From Micromonospora ferruginea (GTDB taxonomy: Bacteria > Actinomycetota > Actinomycetes > Mycobacteriales > Micromonosporaceae), in NCBI RefSeq assembly GCF_013694245.2, contig NZ_CP059322.2, forward strand, positions 4,285,001-4,349,000: a stretch of DNA of 64,000 nucleotides, in the 5' to 3' direction. Made by a program: the position numbers and the translations under genes. Each line of letters begins with the position of its first letter. Position 1 is the stretch's first letter. This document shows positions 25,484-34,487 of this stretch, in pieces. The notes below the pieces were generated by a model. That model was not told where the DNA came from. It did no database searches and saw only the letters and a program-made list of their open reading frames with translations.

Positions 25484-26623
25484 ATGACCTCGAACGACTT
25501 CCCGCAGCCGGTACGCGGCGCGGCCGGCGGGCGTGACGTCGGGCCGCGCGACGTGACCCGGGACCGGGAGAACCCGGACCTGCTCGCCCCGCCGGCCACC
25601 GACGCCGGCACCGTGCCCAACCTGAAGTTCTCCTTCTCCGACGCGCACACGCGGGTGGAGCGCGGCGGCTGGACCCGCGAGATCACCCGGCGGGAGCTGC
25701 CGATCGCCACCGAGCTGGCCGGCGTGGACATGTCCCTGGAACCCGGCGCCTACCGGGAGCTGCACTGGCACAAGCAGGCCGAGTGGGCGTACGTGATCTC
25801 CGGGAGCTGCCGGATCGGCGCGGTCGACCAGGAGGGCCGCAACTTCCTCGACGACGTGCGCCAGGGCGACCTGTGGTTCTTCCCGCACGGCATCCCGCAC
25901 CACATCCAGGCCCTCGACGAGGGCGTGGAGTTCCTGCTGGTCTTCGACGACGGCTCGTTCTCGGAGAACAGCACGTTCCTGATCAGCGACTTCTTCGCGC
26001 ACACGCCGCGAAGCGTGCTGGCCAAGAACTTCGGCTGGACCGAGGCGCAGATGGCGACGCTGCCGGAGCGGGAGAAATACATCTTCGCCGGCGAGGTGCC
26101 ACCGCCGCTGGACCGGGACCGGGTGGTCAGCCCGACCGGCGACGTGCCGCGCTCGTTCAAGCACCGCCTGCTCGCCCAGGCCCCGGAGCGCTTTCCCGGC
26201 GGCACGGTCCGGATCGCCGACGCGGCCAACTTCGCCGCGTCCACCGCGATCTGCGCGGCGCTGGTGGAGATCGAGCCGGGCGGGCTGCGGGAGCTGCACT
26301 GGCACCCGACCGACGACGAGTGGCAGTACTGGCTCTCCGGGCACGGCCGGATGGGCGTCTTCGCCAGCGGCGGAGTGGCCCGCACGTTCGACTTCCGGGC
26401 CGGCGACGTCGGCTACGTGCCGTTCGCCTACGGGCACTACATCGAGAACCTCGGCGACGAGCCGCTGGTGTTCCTGGAGATGTTCCGCAAGCCCCGGTTC
26501 GCCGACATCTCGCTGGCCCAGTGGATGGCGAACCTGCCGCCGGAGATCAGCGCCGCCACGCTCAACCTGCCCCGCGAGATGATCGAGGCGTTGCCGAGGG
26601 AGAAGCGGCCGGTGGTGCGCTGA
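25484..26623 (+). CDS. oxdC: Oxalate decarboxylase (bicupin)
   Basis: 379 residues from the ATG (MTSNDFPQPV); a GTG 33 bp upstream is an alternative. Two cupin domains are present. Domain 1 has H94, H96, E100 and H139 (ELHWHKQAEWAY...PHGIPHHIQ). Domain 2 has ELHWHPTDDEWQYWLSG and GYVPFAYGHYIEN. The lid loop SENST (160-164) is the hallmark of the decarboxylase over oxalate oxidase. It converts oxalate to formate and CO2 with Mn and oxygen. No TAT or signal peptide is seen. Its 3' end overlaps the convergent LuxR gene by 62 bp. Confidence 0.92.
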   Translation: MTSNDFPQPVRGAAGGRDVGPRDVTRDRENPDLLAPPATDAGTVPNLKFSFSDAHTRVERGGWTREITRRELPIATELAGVDMSLEPGAYRELHWHKQAEWAYVISGSCRIGAVDQEGRNFLDDVRQGDLWFFPHGIPHHIQALDEGVEFLLVFDDGSFSENSTFLISDFFAHTPRSVLAKNFGWTEAQMATLPEREKYIFAGEVPPPLDRDRVVSPTGDVPRSFKHRLLAQAPERFPGGTVRIADAANFAASTAICAALVEIEPGGLRELHWHPTDDEWQYWLSGHGRMGVFASGGVARTFDFRAGDVGYVPFAYGHYIENLGDEPLVFLEMFRKPRFADISLAQWMANLPPEISAATLNLPREMIEALPREKRPVVR

Positions 26624-28145
26624 CCGGGCGGGCGTCCCAGAGCCGGGCCAGTTGCAGCCGGCTGCGCACGCCGAGCTTGGCGTAGACCGCGCGCACGTGC
26701 GTGTCGACGGTGTGGAACGACAGGTGCAGCCGGCCGGCCACCTGCTGCTTGGTCGCCCCGGCGGCGAGCAGCTCGGCGACGCCCGCCTCGCGGGCGGTCA
26801 GCGCGGCCAGGCCGTGCCCCGGCGGCCGGGGCGCCGGGCGGCGGCGGGTCGCGTCGAGCCGCGCGTCCCACGACTGCGCGCTCTCCTGGTCGCCTGTCGC
26901 GCCGGCCCGCCCGTGCAGCGCCGCCGCCTCCCGCGCGGCGGTCCGGGCCTCGGGCAGCCGCACCCGCGGCGAGCGGGCCAGGTCGAGCAGGGCGTCGGCG
27001 AGCGCCGGTCGGGCGGCCGTGCCGCGCAGCGAGCCCACCGCCGCCCGCAGCGCCGCCGGGTCGCGCCGGACCAGGCCATCGGCGTGCCCGGCCAGCCCGG
27101 CCCAGAGGGGTACGCGGGTGCGGGCGGCCACCTCGGCGAGGCGACCGGCGACCGCGGTGGCCCGCCGTGCGTCGCCGAGCAGCAGCAACGCGCGGACCAG
27201 CCGGGGACCGTACTGGGCGACCAGCAGCACCGGCCGGACCGTGCGGGTGAGGTCGTCGGCGACGGCGCGCAGCCGGTCCCGGTGCCGCGCCGGTTCCGGG
27301 TCGCCGGCCGCGGCACAGCCCAGCGCCGCGTGCGGCACCCGGTCGGGCCAGTCCGGCTCGGGCCCGGCGGCGGCCAGCAGCGTCCGCGCCCGGTCCGGCC
27401 GGCCACGTCGGTACGCCACCTCGACGCGGGCCGCCACCAGGGCGGAGCGCGCCTCGGCACCGAGTGCGCCGGCCGGCTCGTCCAGCGCCAGCGTGGCCCG
27501 GGCGTCCGCCTCGGGCAGCGCGCCGACCGAGAGCAGCCGCCGGCAGGACAGCGCGGTCAACGCCGGCCCGGCCCCGGCCGGCAGGTCGGCGTACGCGGCG
27601 TCCAGCGCGACCGCCGCGTCGTCGTACCCGCCGAGCGCGAGTTGCGCCTCGATCCGGTCGGTGCGGACCGCCACCGCCTCGCCGCGTACCGCCGGGTGGT
27701 CGGGGTCGACGGCGGCGAGCAGGTCCCGGGCGGTGGGCACCGCCCCGGCGGAGAACGCACGCGCGGCGCGGGCCAGCGCGAGCCGCACGGCGGCCCCCGG
27801 CGTCGGGTGTGCCGCCCGGGCCCGGCCGGCGGACCGCAGCAGGCCGTCGGTGTCCGGGTGCCCGACCCGGGCGGCGACCGACGCCTCGGTGGCGAGCAGC
27901 CAGCCCCGGTCCTCCGGCTCGGCGCCGGCGCGGGCCTGCCGCACCTGCGCCAACGCGGTCGACGGCCGGTCGTGGCCGTGCCCCGCGCCGAGCCGCCCGA
28001 GCAGGCGGGCGCGGTCGGCCGCGCCGGTGCGGTCCGCGGCGACCTCGGCGGCGAGCAGGTCGCGCGCCTCGTCCGGCGCTCCGGCGAGGTCGAGCAGTTC
28101 GGCGACGGCCAGCACCTTGCGGGCGCGGTCAGCGGGTCGGGACAC
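26562..28145 (-). CDS. LuxR-family transcriptional regulator (TPR-like N-terminus)
   Basis: 527 residues from GTG. Residues ~1-430 are Ala/Arg-rich helical repeats without a Walker A, resembling the TPR part of MalT/LAL-type regulators after loss of the ATPase. Residues ~445-505 hold a LuxR-type HTH (LTAREAGVAELLAAGATKQQVAGRLHLS, VDTHVRAVYAKLGV). It lacks the AAA domain of classic LAL regulators. Its end overlaps oxdC in antisense; regulating oxdC is possible but unproven. Confidence 0.82.
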   Translation of the reverse strand: MSRPADRARKVLAVAELLDLAGAPDEARDLLAAEVAADRTGAADRARLLGRLGAGHGHDRPSTALAQVRQARAGAEPEDRGWLLATEASVAARVGHPDTDGLLRSAGRARAAHPTPGAAVRLALARAARAFSAGAVPTARDLLAAVDPDHPAVRGEAVAVRTDRIEAQLALGGYDDAAVALDAAYADLPAGAGPALTALSCRRLLSVGALPEADARATLALDEPAGALGAEARSALVAARVEVAYRRGRPDRARTLLAAAGPEPDWPDRVPHAALGCAAAGDPEPARHRDRLRAVADDLTRTVRPVLLVAQYGPRLVRALLLLGDARRATAVAGRLAEVAARTRVPLWAGLAGHADGLVRRDPAALRAAVGSLRGTAARPALADALLDLARSPRVRLPEARTAAREAAALHGRAGATGDQESAQSWDARLDATRRRPAPRPPGHGLAALTAREAGVAELLAAGATKQQVAGRLHLSFHTVDTHVRAVYAKLGVRSRLQLARLWDARPVSAPPAASPSATPRSSRGAG

Positions 28146-28292
28146 GGCATCGAATGAATCACGACGGGCGCATCCGGTGCGGGCCTTCGGTGCGAAGCCA
28201 CTCGTGATCGTGAGTTTTCCGCATCAGAGCGAACCGTTCGGGCATGTACTGCGTACAGACCGGTGGGTCGTGGCGCGCAATTCGGAGGCACA

Positions 28293-29219
28293 GTGACAGC
28301 GGTTCGGACTGATCCATTCGCGGGGACGATCCTTCAGGTCGGGGTGCTGGCGGGTCTCGCCGGCACGGTCGGCCTGGGTCTGGCCGGCTGGCTGGCCGGC
28401 CTCGTCTACGGGGTGGTGACGCTCGCCGTGCTCGGGCGCGGCCTGCGCCGTTCGGGCGCGGAGCGGCTCGGGCCGGCCGACTGGGTGACGCTGGGCCGGG
28501 CCACCCTGGCCGGTGGCGTGACCGCGCTGGTCGCGGACTCGTTCAGCCGCCCGGTCGCGGTCCCGGTGCTGGTCGTGCTCACCGCGGTCGCGCTCTCCCT
28601 GGACTGGGTCGACGGGCAGGTGGCCCGGCGCACCGGCACGGTCAGCGCGCTCGGGGCCCGATTCGACATGGAGGTCGACTCCTTCCTGGTCCTGGTGCTC
28701 TGCGTGTACGTGAGCGGCCAGGTGGGTCCCTGGGTGCTGGTGATCGGCGCGATGCGGTACCTCTTCGTCGCGGCCGGCTGGGTGCTGCCCTGGCTGAACG
28801 GCTCGCTGCCGCCGCGCTACTGGCGCAAGACGGTCGCCGCCGTGCAGGGCATCGCGCTGGCGGCGGTGGCGGCCGACGTGCTGCCCGTCGCGTTCGCCGT
28901 GGTGGTGCTGGTGGGCGCGCTCGCCCTGCTGGTCGAGTCGTTCGGCCGTGACGTGCTCTGGTTGTGGCGGCACCGCGCCGGCGCCGACCGCCCGGCGGTC
29001 GCCGTACCGGCCGCCGTCACGCCGGCGGTCGCCGCGCCGCCGGCCGCCGTCACGCCGCCGGTCGCCGCGCCGCCGGTCGCCGTCACGCCGGCGACGGTCC
29101 GCCCCGAAGTCGCCCGGCCGGCGGGCCGTGCGCCCGCGCCGGCGGCCCGCCGCAACGGCTGGAAGGCCGGCGCGCCGGTGCTGGTCGGCCGCGCCGAGGT
29201 CGGCGGCCGGCGCCCGTGA
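28293..29219 (+). CDS. CDP-alcohol phosphatidyltransferase family protein
   Basis: 308 residues from GTG with GGAGG upstream. The signature D-W-V-D-G-x2-A-R-x8-G-x3-D-x3-D is intact (DWVDGQVARRTG...GARFDMEVD), with five to six TM helices. This enzyme class joins a CDP-linked lipid or alcohol to an acceptor alcohol such as inositol, glycerol phosphate or a polyol. The C-terminal ~75 residues are Pro/Ala/Val repeats (AAVTPPVAAPP) of unknown role. It opens a coupled operon with a sulfatase-like and an FkbM gene, suggesting polar-lipid or teichoic-like polymer synthesis. Confidence 0.85.
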   Translation: MTAVRTDPFAGTILQVGVLAGLAGTVGLGLAGWLAGLVYGVVTLAVLGRGLRRSGAERLGPADWVTLGRATLAGGVTALVADSFSRPVAVPVLVVLTAVALSLDWVDGQVARRTGTVSALGARFDMEVDSFLVLVLCVYVSGQVGPWVLVIGAMRYLFVAAGWVLPWLNGSLPPRYWRKTVAAVQGIALAAVAADVLPVAFAVVVLVGALALLVESFGRDVLWLWRHRAGADRPAVAVPAAVTPAVAAPPAAVTPPVAAPPVAVTPATVRPEVARPAGRAPAPAARRNGWKAGAPVLVGRAEVGGRRP

Positions 29220-30835
29220 CCGACCACCCGACCCGACGCCGGGTGCTCGGCGCGATCGCCACCGTGCTGGCCGCCGCGCTCGTGCTGGTCGCCCTGGTCG
29301 CGCCGGCCGACGTCAACGACCTCACCCCGGCCGCGTTCCTGCGGATCCCGGTGGAGGGGCTGATCGCGGTCGCCCTGCTCCTGGTGCTGCCGCCGAGGCC
29401 GCGCCGGATCGTGGCCACGGTGCTCGGCGCGCTGCTCGGCGTGGTCCTCGTCCTGAAGCTCGCCGACCTCGGCTTCTCCACGGTCCTCGACCGGCCCTTC
29501 GACCTGATCGCGGACTGGGCCTTCCTCGGCGCCGGCGCGGAGTTCCTGTCCGAGTCCTACGGGCGGCCCGCCCAGGTGGGCGCCGTGACGCTGGCCGTGG
29601 TCGCGGTCGTCGCCGTACCGGTGCTGGTGACGTTGTCGACGCGGCGGCTGGCCCGGCTGCTGGGCGACCACCGGCTGGTCGGCGCCCGCACCACCGCCGC
29701 GTTCGCCGCCGCCTGGGTCGCCTGCGCCGTGCTCGGCGCGCAGATCGTGCCCGGCCTGCCGGTGGCCGCCGACACCGTGGCGGCCGGCGTCTGGGACCGC
29801 AGCCGGCAGGTCAACGCGGGCCTGCACGACCAGGAGCGGCTCGACGACCAGCTCGCCGGCGACCCGTTCGCCGACACCCCCGGCGACCAGTTGCTGACCG
29901 GGCTGCGCGGCAAGGACGTCCTGGTCGCGTTCGTGGAGAGCTACGGCCGGGTGGCGGTGGAGGATCCGGAGCTGGCCGGCGAGGTGGACGCCGCGCTGGA
30001 CGAGGGGACGCGGCAGTTGACCGCGGCCGGCTACGGCAGCCGCAGCGCGTTCCTCACCTCGTCCACCACCGGCGGGGGCAGTTGGCTGGCGCACGCCACG
30101 CTGATGAGCGGCATCCGGGCGGACAACCAGTTGCGCTACACCAACCTGGTGCGCAGCGACCGGCTGACCCTCAACGGCGCGTTCAGGCGCGCCGGGTGGC
30201 GCACCTCGCTGGTCATGCCGGCGCTCACCCGGGCCTGGCCGGAGGCGGACTTCTTCGCCCCCGACCGGGTCTACGGCGCCGAGGACCTCGGCTACCGGGG
30301 GCCGACGTTCAGCTTCTCCTCGCCGCCGGACCAGTTCACCCTGGAGGCGTTCCAGCGCGCGGAGCGCAAGCCCGGGCACGCCCCGGTGATGGCCGAGATC
30401 CCGCTGCTGTCCAGCCACATCCCCTGGTCGCCGGTGCCGAGCCTGGTCGACTGGGACGACCTCGGCGACGGGTCGGTCTTCACCGGCACCAACCGGGCGG
30501 ACCGGGCGGACGAGGGCACCCGGAGGGCCTACCGGAAGTCGATCGTCTACTCGCTGCGGACGCTCGTCTCCTACGTCCAGCGCTACGGTGACGAGAACCT
30601 CGTGCTGGTCTTCCTCGGCGACCACCAGCCGGCCCGGGCGATCACCGGCGAGGGTGCCGGCAGGGACGTGCCGATCACGGTCGTGGCCAAGGACCCGGCC
30701 GTGCTCGACCAGATCTCCGGCTGGGGCTGGCAGGACGGCCTCAACCCCGACCCGGACGCCGCGGTGTGGCCGATGGAGTCGTTCCGCGACCGGTTCCTGC
30801 GGGCCTTCGGACCGCAGTCCAGGACTCACAGTTAG
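29216..30835 (+). CDS. Membrane sulfatase-like (LTA synthase-type) protein
   Basis: 539 residues from GTG overlapping the preceding stop. Four or five TM helices (~10-190) precede an extracellular alkaline-phosphatase-superfamily domain (~225-530). That domain holds VLVAFVESYGRVA (metal-binding E), a nucleophile region TTGGGSWLAHATLMSG, and VFLGDHQPA (metal-binding D-H). The order resembles phosphoglycerol or phosphoethanolamine transferases, which move head groups from lipids to polymers. With its operon partner it could assemble a phosphate-bearing envelope polymer (inference). Confidence 0.83.
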   Translation: MTDHPTRRRVLGAIATVLAAALVLVALVAPADVNDLTPAAFLRIPVEGLIAVALLLVLPPRPRRIVATVLGALLGVVLVLKLADLGFSTVLDRPFDLIADWAFLGAGAEFLSESYGRPAQVGAVTLAVVAVVAVPVLVTLSTRRLARLLGDHRLVGARTTAAFAAAWVACAVLGAQIVPGLPVAADTVAAGVWDRSRQVNAGLHDQERLDDQLAGDPFADTPGDQLLTGLRGKDVLVAFVESYGRVAVEDPELAGEVDAALDEGTRQLTAAGYGSRSAFLTSSTTGGGSWLAHATLMSGIRADNQLRYTNLVRSDRLTLNGAFRRAGWRTSLVMPALTRAWPEADFFAPDRVYGAEDLGYRGPTFSFSSPPDQFTLEAFQRAERKPGHAPVMAEIPLLSSHIPWSPVPSLVDWDDLGDGSVFTGTNRADRADEGTRRAYRKSIVYSLRTLVSYVQRYGDENLVLVFLGDHQPARAITGEGAGRDVPITVVAKDPAVLDQISGWGWQDGLNPDPDAAVWPMESFRDRFLRAFGPQSRTHS

Positions 30836-30842
30836 GAACGTC

Positions 30843-31604
30843 GTGACGATGCTCGCACGGGCCTGGGGGATCACCCGGTCCCTGGCCATCTACCACGGTC
30901 AGCCGGCCAAGCACCGGCGCGCCCGGGAGCTGTACGGCCAGTTCCTCTCCCCCGGCGACCTCGGCTTCGACATCGGCGCCCACGTCGGCGGCCGGGTCCG
31001 CACCTGGCGGCGGCTGGGCGCGCGGGTGGTCGCGGTCGAGCCGCAGCCGGACTGCCTGCGGGTGCTGCGGCTGGCCTTCGGGCGCGACGACGGCGTGACG
31101 ATCGAGCCCACCGCGGTCGGCGCCCGGGCCGGGCAGGCACGGTTGGAGTTGTCCTCGGCGACGCCGACGGTGTCCACCATGTCGTCGTCCTGGATCGACT
31201 CGGTCACCGCCGACCCGAGCTTCGCCGGGGTGCGGTGGGACCGTTCGGTCGAGGTGCCGGTGGTGACGCTTGACGACCTGGTCGCCCGGCACGGCGTACC
31301 GGCGTTCTGCAAGGTCGACGTCGAGGGCTTCGAGGTCGACGTGCTGGCCGGGCTGAGCCGGCCGGTGCGCGCGCTCTCCTTCGAATACCTCCCACCGGCG
31401 CACGACGCGGCGCTCGCCGCGCTCGACCTGGTGGAACGGCTGGGCGCGGGGGCGGGCGGCTACCGCTACAACTACTCGCCGGTGGAGACCATGCGGTTCG
31501 CCGCCGACGAGTGGCTGGACGCGGCGGGGCTGGTGCGGCTGCTGGAGACGTACCGGCCGGCCGGCCGCTCCGGCGACGTCTACGCCCGGCTGGCGTCCGC
31601 CTGA
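30843..31604 (+). CDS. FkbM-family methyltransferase
   Basis: 253 residues from GTG with AGGAA upstream, 7 bp after the sulfatase stop. The SAM-binding motif LGFDIGAHVGGRV, then VVAVEPQPDCLRVLR, and FCKVDVEGFEVDVLAGL near 155-170 are the FkbM landmarks. Such enzymes O-methylate sugars or polyols on glycans and lipids. As third gene of the CDP-alcohol/sulfatase operon it would methylate the product they build (inference). Confidence 0.87.
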   Translation: MTMLARAWGITRSLAIYHGQPAKHRRARELYGQFLSPGDLGFDIGAHVGGRVRTWRRLGARVVAVEPQPDCLRVLRLAFGRDDGVTIEPTAVGARAGQARLELSSATPTVSTMSSSWIDSVTADPSFAGVRWDRSVEVPVVTLDDLVARHGVPAFCKVDVEGFEVDVLAGLSRPVRALSFEYLPPAHDAALAALDLVERLGAGAGGYRYNYSPVETMRFAADEWLDAAGLVRLLETYRPAGRSGDVYARLASA

Positions 31605-31619
31605 CCTAGGCTGGCGGCC

Positions 31620-32159
31620 ATGACCCGGTACGCCGCCCTGCTGCGAGGCGTCAACGTCGGCACCACCCGGCTGGCGATGGCGGACCTGCGCCGCATCGTG
31701 ACCGACCTCGGGCACGACGACGTGAAGACCTACCTGCAGAGCGGCAACGTGGTGTTCAGCAGCCCACCCACCCGCGACGAGGTGCTGGCCGAGGGCATCG
31801 CGAAGCGCCTCGCCGACGAGCTGGGCCTGCGCGTGCCGGTCCTGGTCCGGGACGCGGGCGAGCTGGCCGCGGTGGTCGACGCCGGCCCGTACGCCGGTCG
31901 CCAGGACGATCCGACCCGGGTGCTGGTGGCGTTCCTGTCCGCCGCGCCCACGGCGGCGCGGGTCCGCGAGCTGGCCGTGCCGTCCGGCGAGGAGATGGAG
32001 TACGCCGTGGCCGGCCGGGAGCTGCACCTGCACTACCCGGCCGGCAACTACGGTCGGACGAAGTTCACCACCGCGTACCTGGAGAAGACGTTGGGGGTGG
32101 TGGCGACGGTGCGCAACTGGAAGTCGGTGCTGGCGCTGCGCGACCTGACCGCCGGCTGA
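31620..32159 (+). CDS. DUF1697 protein
   Basis: 179 residues with the strongly conserved DUF1697 start MTRYAALLRGVNVG, then KTYLQSGNVVFSS and, near the C-terminus, LHYPAGNYGRTKFTTAYLEKTLG and RNWKSVLAL. The family is a ferredoxin-like alpha/beta domain of unknown function, widespread in bacteria. It is only 15 bp after the FkbM stop, so read-through from that operon is possible, but its role there is unclear. Confidence 0.92.
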   Translation: MTRYAALLRGVNVGTTRLAMADLRRIVTDLGHDDVKTYLQSGNVVFSSPPTRDEVLAEGIAKRLADELGLRVPVLVRDAGELAAVVDAGPYAGRQDDPTRVLVAFLSAAPTAARVRELAVPSGEEMEYAVAGRELHLHYPAGNYGRTKFTTAYLEKTLGVVATVRNWKSVLALRDLTAG

Positions 32160-32168
32160 CCGACGGGG

Positions 32169-33164
32169 TCAGAAGCGGTACGCGGTGTGGTATTCGGGCA
32201 CCAGCACCCGGCTGCGCGGTGACACCCGGCGCACCTCGGCGATCAGGGCGTCCAGGCGGGCGCGGTCGGTCTCGGCGACGGTCGGCGGGTTGACCAGCTC
32301 GGTCTCGAAGTTGTCCCAGTGCACCGGCACCACGATCTTCGGATACTCCAGCGCGGCCATCAGCCTTGGCACGTAGTCGGCGACGGACGTGGTGGCCGCG
32401 GAGGCGACCATCGCGACGTCCGGCGCGAGCCCGGTCAGCCGGCGCTCGTCGAGGTCGCTGGCGCCCATGAAGAACACCGCCGGCCCGCCGTCGACCCGGA
32501 TCTGGTAGGCGAGGGTGTCCCCCTCGGGCAGGTCCGCGATCGTCGCCGGCTGCGGCGGCTTGCTGACCCGCACCCCGGGGAAGGCCATCGACCAGGACGG
32601 GTTGCGGCTGTGCAGCGAGCCGACCACCTCGACCGTGTAGCCGTCGAAGTCGAGCACCTCGCCGCCCTTGACCGGGGCGAGCTGCCCGGTCGGCAGCCCG
32701 TACGCCAGCCCGAGGTGGTAGGCGGTGAGCGTGCCGAGGACCCGCGCGCCGGTCCGAGCGGCGATGTGCGGCACGTCGTTGAAGTGGTCCCAGTGGGTGT
32801 GGGTGACCAGGATGTTCTCGGCCCGGTCGGCGAACCGGTCGACCACGTCGGCGGCCACGGTCAGCTTGGTGTCCGGGCGAAACGCGTTGCGGAACAGACC
32901 GGTGTCGTAGCGGCTCAGGTACGGGTCGACCAGCACGGTCCGGTTGCCGATGTCGATCCGCCAGCCGGCCGTCCCCCACCAGCGGAAGCTCACCGCGCCG
33001 GGGCGGGGTCGGCCGGCGGACCGGGCGGCCGGGGCGGCCGTGGTGGTGGCGGCCCGGGCCGGGGCGCCGGCGACGAGCCCGGCGGTGGTGACGGCGGCGG
33101 CGCCGACGGCGGTGTCGCGCAGGAGTCGGCGGCGGTCGTAGCCGGTCGGGCGGTTCTCGGGCAT
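32169..33164 (-). CDS. Tat-exported MBL-fold hydrolase (UlaG-like)
   Basis: 331 residues from an ATG with GGGGAGG upstream. The twin-arginine signal DRRRLLRDT is followed by a hydrophobic core to ~A38. The metallo-beta-lactamase domain (~60-331) has the zinc motif THTHWDHFND, a later HS in LHSRNPSW, and D in MGASDLD, plus a terminal H (PVHWDN). It resembles UlaG-type lactonases or NAPE-PLD-like hydrolases. It would work outside the cytoplasm after folding and metal loading. It ends 9 bp from the convergent DUF1697 gene. Confidence 0.85.
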   Translation of the reverse strand: MPENRPTGYDRRRLLRDTAVGAAAVTTAGLVAGAPARAATTTAAPAARSAGRPRPGAVSFRWWGTAGWRIDIGNRTVLVDPYLSRYDTGLFRNAFRPDTKLTVAADVVDRFADRAENILVTHTHWDHFNDVPHIAARTGARVLGTLTAYHLGLAYGLPTGQLAPVKGGEVLDFDGYTVEVVGSLHSRNPSWSMAFPGVRVSKPPQPATIADLPEGDTLAYQIRVDGGPAVFFMGASDLDERRLTGLAPDVAMVASAATTSVADYVPRLMAALEYPKIVVPVHWDNFETELVNPPTVAETDRARLDALIAEVRRVSPRSRVLVPEYHTAYRF

Positions 33165-33252
33165 GGGTCGTCCTCCCCGTTCGGGATCGGTGCGTCTGCG
33201 GGCCCACTCCACCACCGGCCCGGCGACCCTGTCCAAGATCGAAAGATGGCAG

Positions 33253-33267
33253 GTTCGATATCCGAAC
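33253..33267. promoter_or_regulatory. GTTCG-ATATC-CGAAC palindrome upstream of the MBL gene
   Basis: 5-bp arms around an AT-rich centre, 89-103 bp upstream of the MBL start, followed by a second CCGATAT copy. It may be an operator or part of the promoter. The IS110 element begins 18 bp further on. Confidence 0.35.
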
Positions 33268-33284
33268 CGATATGACCGCAGGAT

Positions 33285-34464
33285 GCTCCTATGGAAGTCA
33301 AGCTGTGTTGAGTGCGGCGAAGTCGGCCATTAGTGCGGCGTGGACTTCGCGGACGATGTAGCGCTTGAGGCAGCGCATGATTTCGATCTTGGCGAGACCT
33401 TGTTTGGTGCGTCGTTGCACGTAGTCACGGGTGCGCGGGTCGTAACGCATGCGGGTTAACGCGATCGTGTAGAGAGCGTTGTTGGCTGCTCGGTCGCCGC
33501 CGCGGTTGAGGCGGTGGCGGTCGGTGCGTCCCGAGCTGGCGGGAATCGGCGCGGCGCCGCACAGGTGAGCGAGGGCGGCTTCGGAGCGCAGCCGGTCGGG
33601 GTTGTCGCCGGCGGTGGCTAGGAGTTGCCCTGCGACCTCAGGTCCGACGCCGTAGAGCGCGCTCAGGCGTGGGGCAGTCTTTGCCACTGCCGGGCGCAGC
33701 CGCCGGTCGGCCAGGGCAATCTCGGTGTCGAGGGCCTGCACTCGGGTGGCGACCGCGCGTAGCGCGGCTCTGGTCGCGTGGACAGGGTCGGTCAGGGCGG
33801 TGTCGTCGATCGTCAGGCTCGCGCAGGTGGTGATCAGCGCGGGTCTGGGCAGCCCTGCCAGGCTGCTGCGCACGGCATCGGGCGCTGACGTGATCAGGCC
33901 GTGGAGCTGGTTGAGGGCAGCGGTGCGGGCCTTGACCGCGCCCCGGCGGGCCACGCGCAGCGCTCGGATGGCCTCGACCGGTCCAGTGCGGGTCTTGGGT
34001 GTGCCGGCGGCCTGCCCGGACAGGGCCGCGCGGGCGGCGGCGACCGCGTCGATCGGGTCGGACTTACCTTTGCTGCGGCGGGTCTTGCGATCGGGCCGGT
34101 CGACCTCGACCAGGCAAACACCTTCGCCGGCCAGATATCGGGCCAGTCCTGCGCCGTAGGTGCCGGTGCCTTCCACTCCCACCTTGATCAGCCGGCCGAA
34201 CGACCGCAGCCAGGCCAGCAGCACCCGATAGCCGGCCGGCGTCGCGGTGAACTGCTGATCTCCCAGTACGCGGCCGGCCTGATCGACGACAGCGGCGTGA
34301 TGAGTCTTGCCGTGGGTGTCTATCCCACCCGTGACCGGGCGCTTCTTGGCTGCCATGCTGAACTCGTCGTCCCTCTCGCTCGCACCGAACAGGGTCGGCA
34401 CGCACCCGCCGGGCAGGCGGACAAGACAGTGACGGGGCCTCTCGCACAGGCTCCTATGAAGTCA
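33285..34464 (-). mobile_element. IS110-family insertion sequence (one transposase gene)
   Basis: About 1.16 kb. Both ends carry the same motif in direct orientation: GCTCCTATGGAAGTCA at 33285-33300 and GCTCCTATGAAGTCA at 34450-34464. IS110 elements lack terminal inverted repeats and duplicate only a short core, so this shared motif is the likely core plus donor flank. The transposase stop codon overlaps the left copy. The only sizeable non-coding part is ~95-110 bp upstream of the transposase, where a guide (bridge) RNA would be expected for this subgroup. The GC content is somewhat lower than that of the neighbours. Confidence 0.75.
33298..34356 (-). CDS. IS110-family DEDD transposase/recombinase
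   Basis: 352 residues from the ATG MAAKKRPVTGG; an in-frame start 15 codons upstream exists. The N-terminal RuvC-like DEDD domain has GGIDTHGKTHHAAVVD (D13), VGVEGTGTYGAG (E), and a D-P-x-D in KSDPIDA. The C-terminal Tnp_20 domain has a helix-hairpin-helix LYGVGPEVAGQLLA and the conserved serine region PASSGRTDRHRLNRGGDR. All motifs look intact, so the element may be active. It catalyses site-specific recombination of a circular intermediate. Confidence 0.93.
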   Translation of the reverse strand: MAAKKRPVTGGIDTHGKTHHAAVVDQAGRVLGDQQFTATPAGYRVLLAWLRSFGRLIKVGVEGTGTYGAGLARYLAGEGVCLVEVDRPDRKTRRSKGKSDPIDAVAAARAALSGQAAGTPKTRTGPVEAIRALRVARRGAVKARTAALNQLHGLITSAPDAVRSSLAGLPRPALITTCASLTIDDTALTDPVHATRAALRAVATRVQALDTEIALADRRLRPAVAKTAPRLSALYGVGPEVAGQLLATAGDNPDRLRSEAALAHLCGAAPIPASSGRTDRHRLNRGGDRAANNALYTIALTRMRYDPRTRDYVQRRTKQGLAKIEIMRCLKRYIVREVHAALMADFAALNTA

Positions 34465-34487
34465 CGAACGCCCAGCCAGTGACGTGC

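Noticed and set aside
28230..28292. TGTAC-TGC-GTACA palindrome as a proven operator
   Set aside because: Five-base arms in a promoter gap; too short to support alone.
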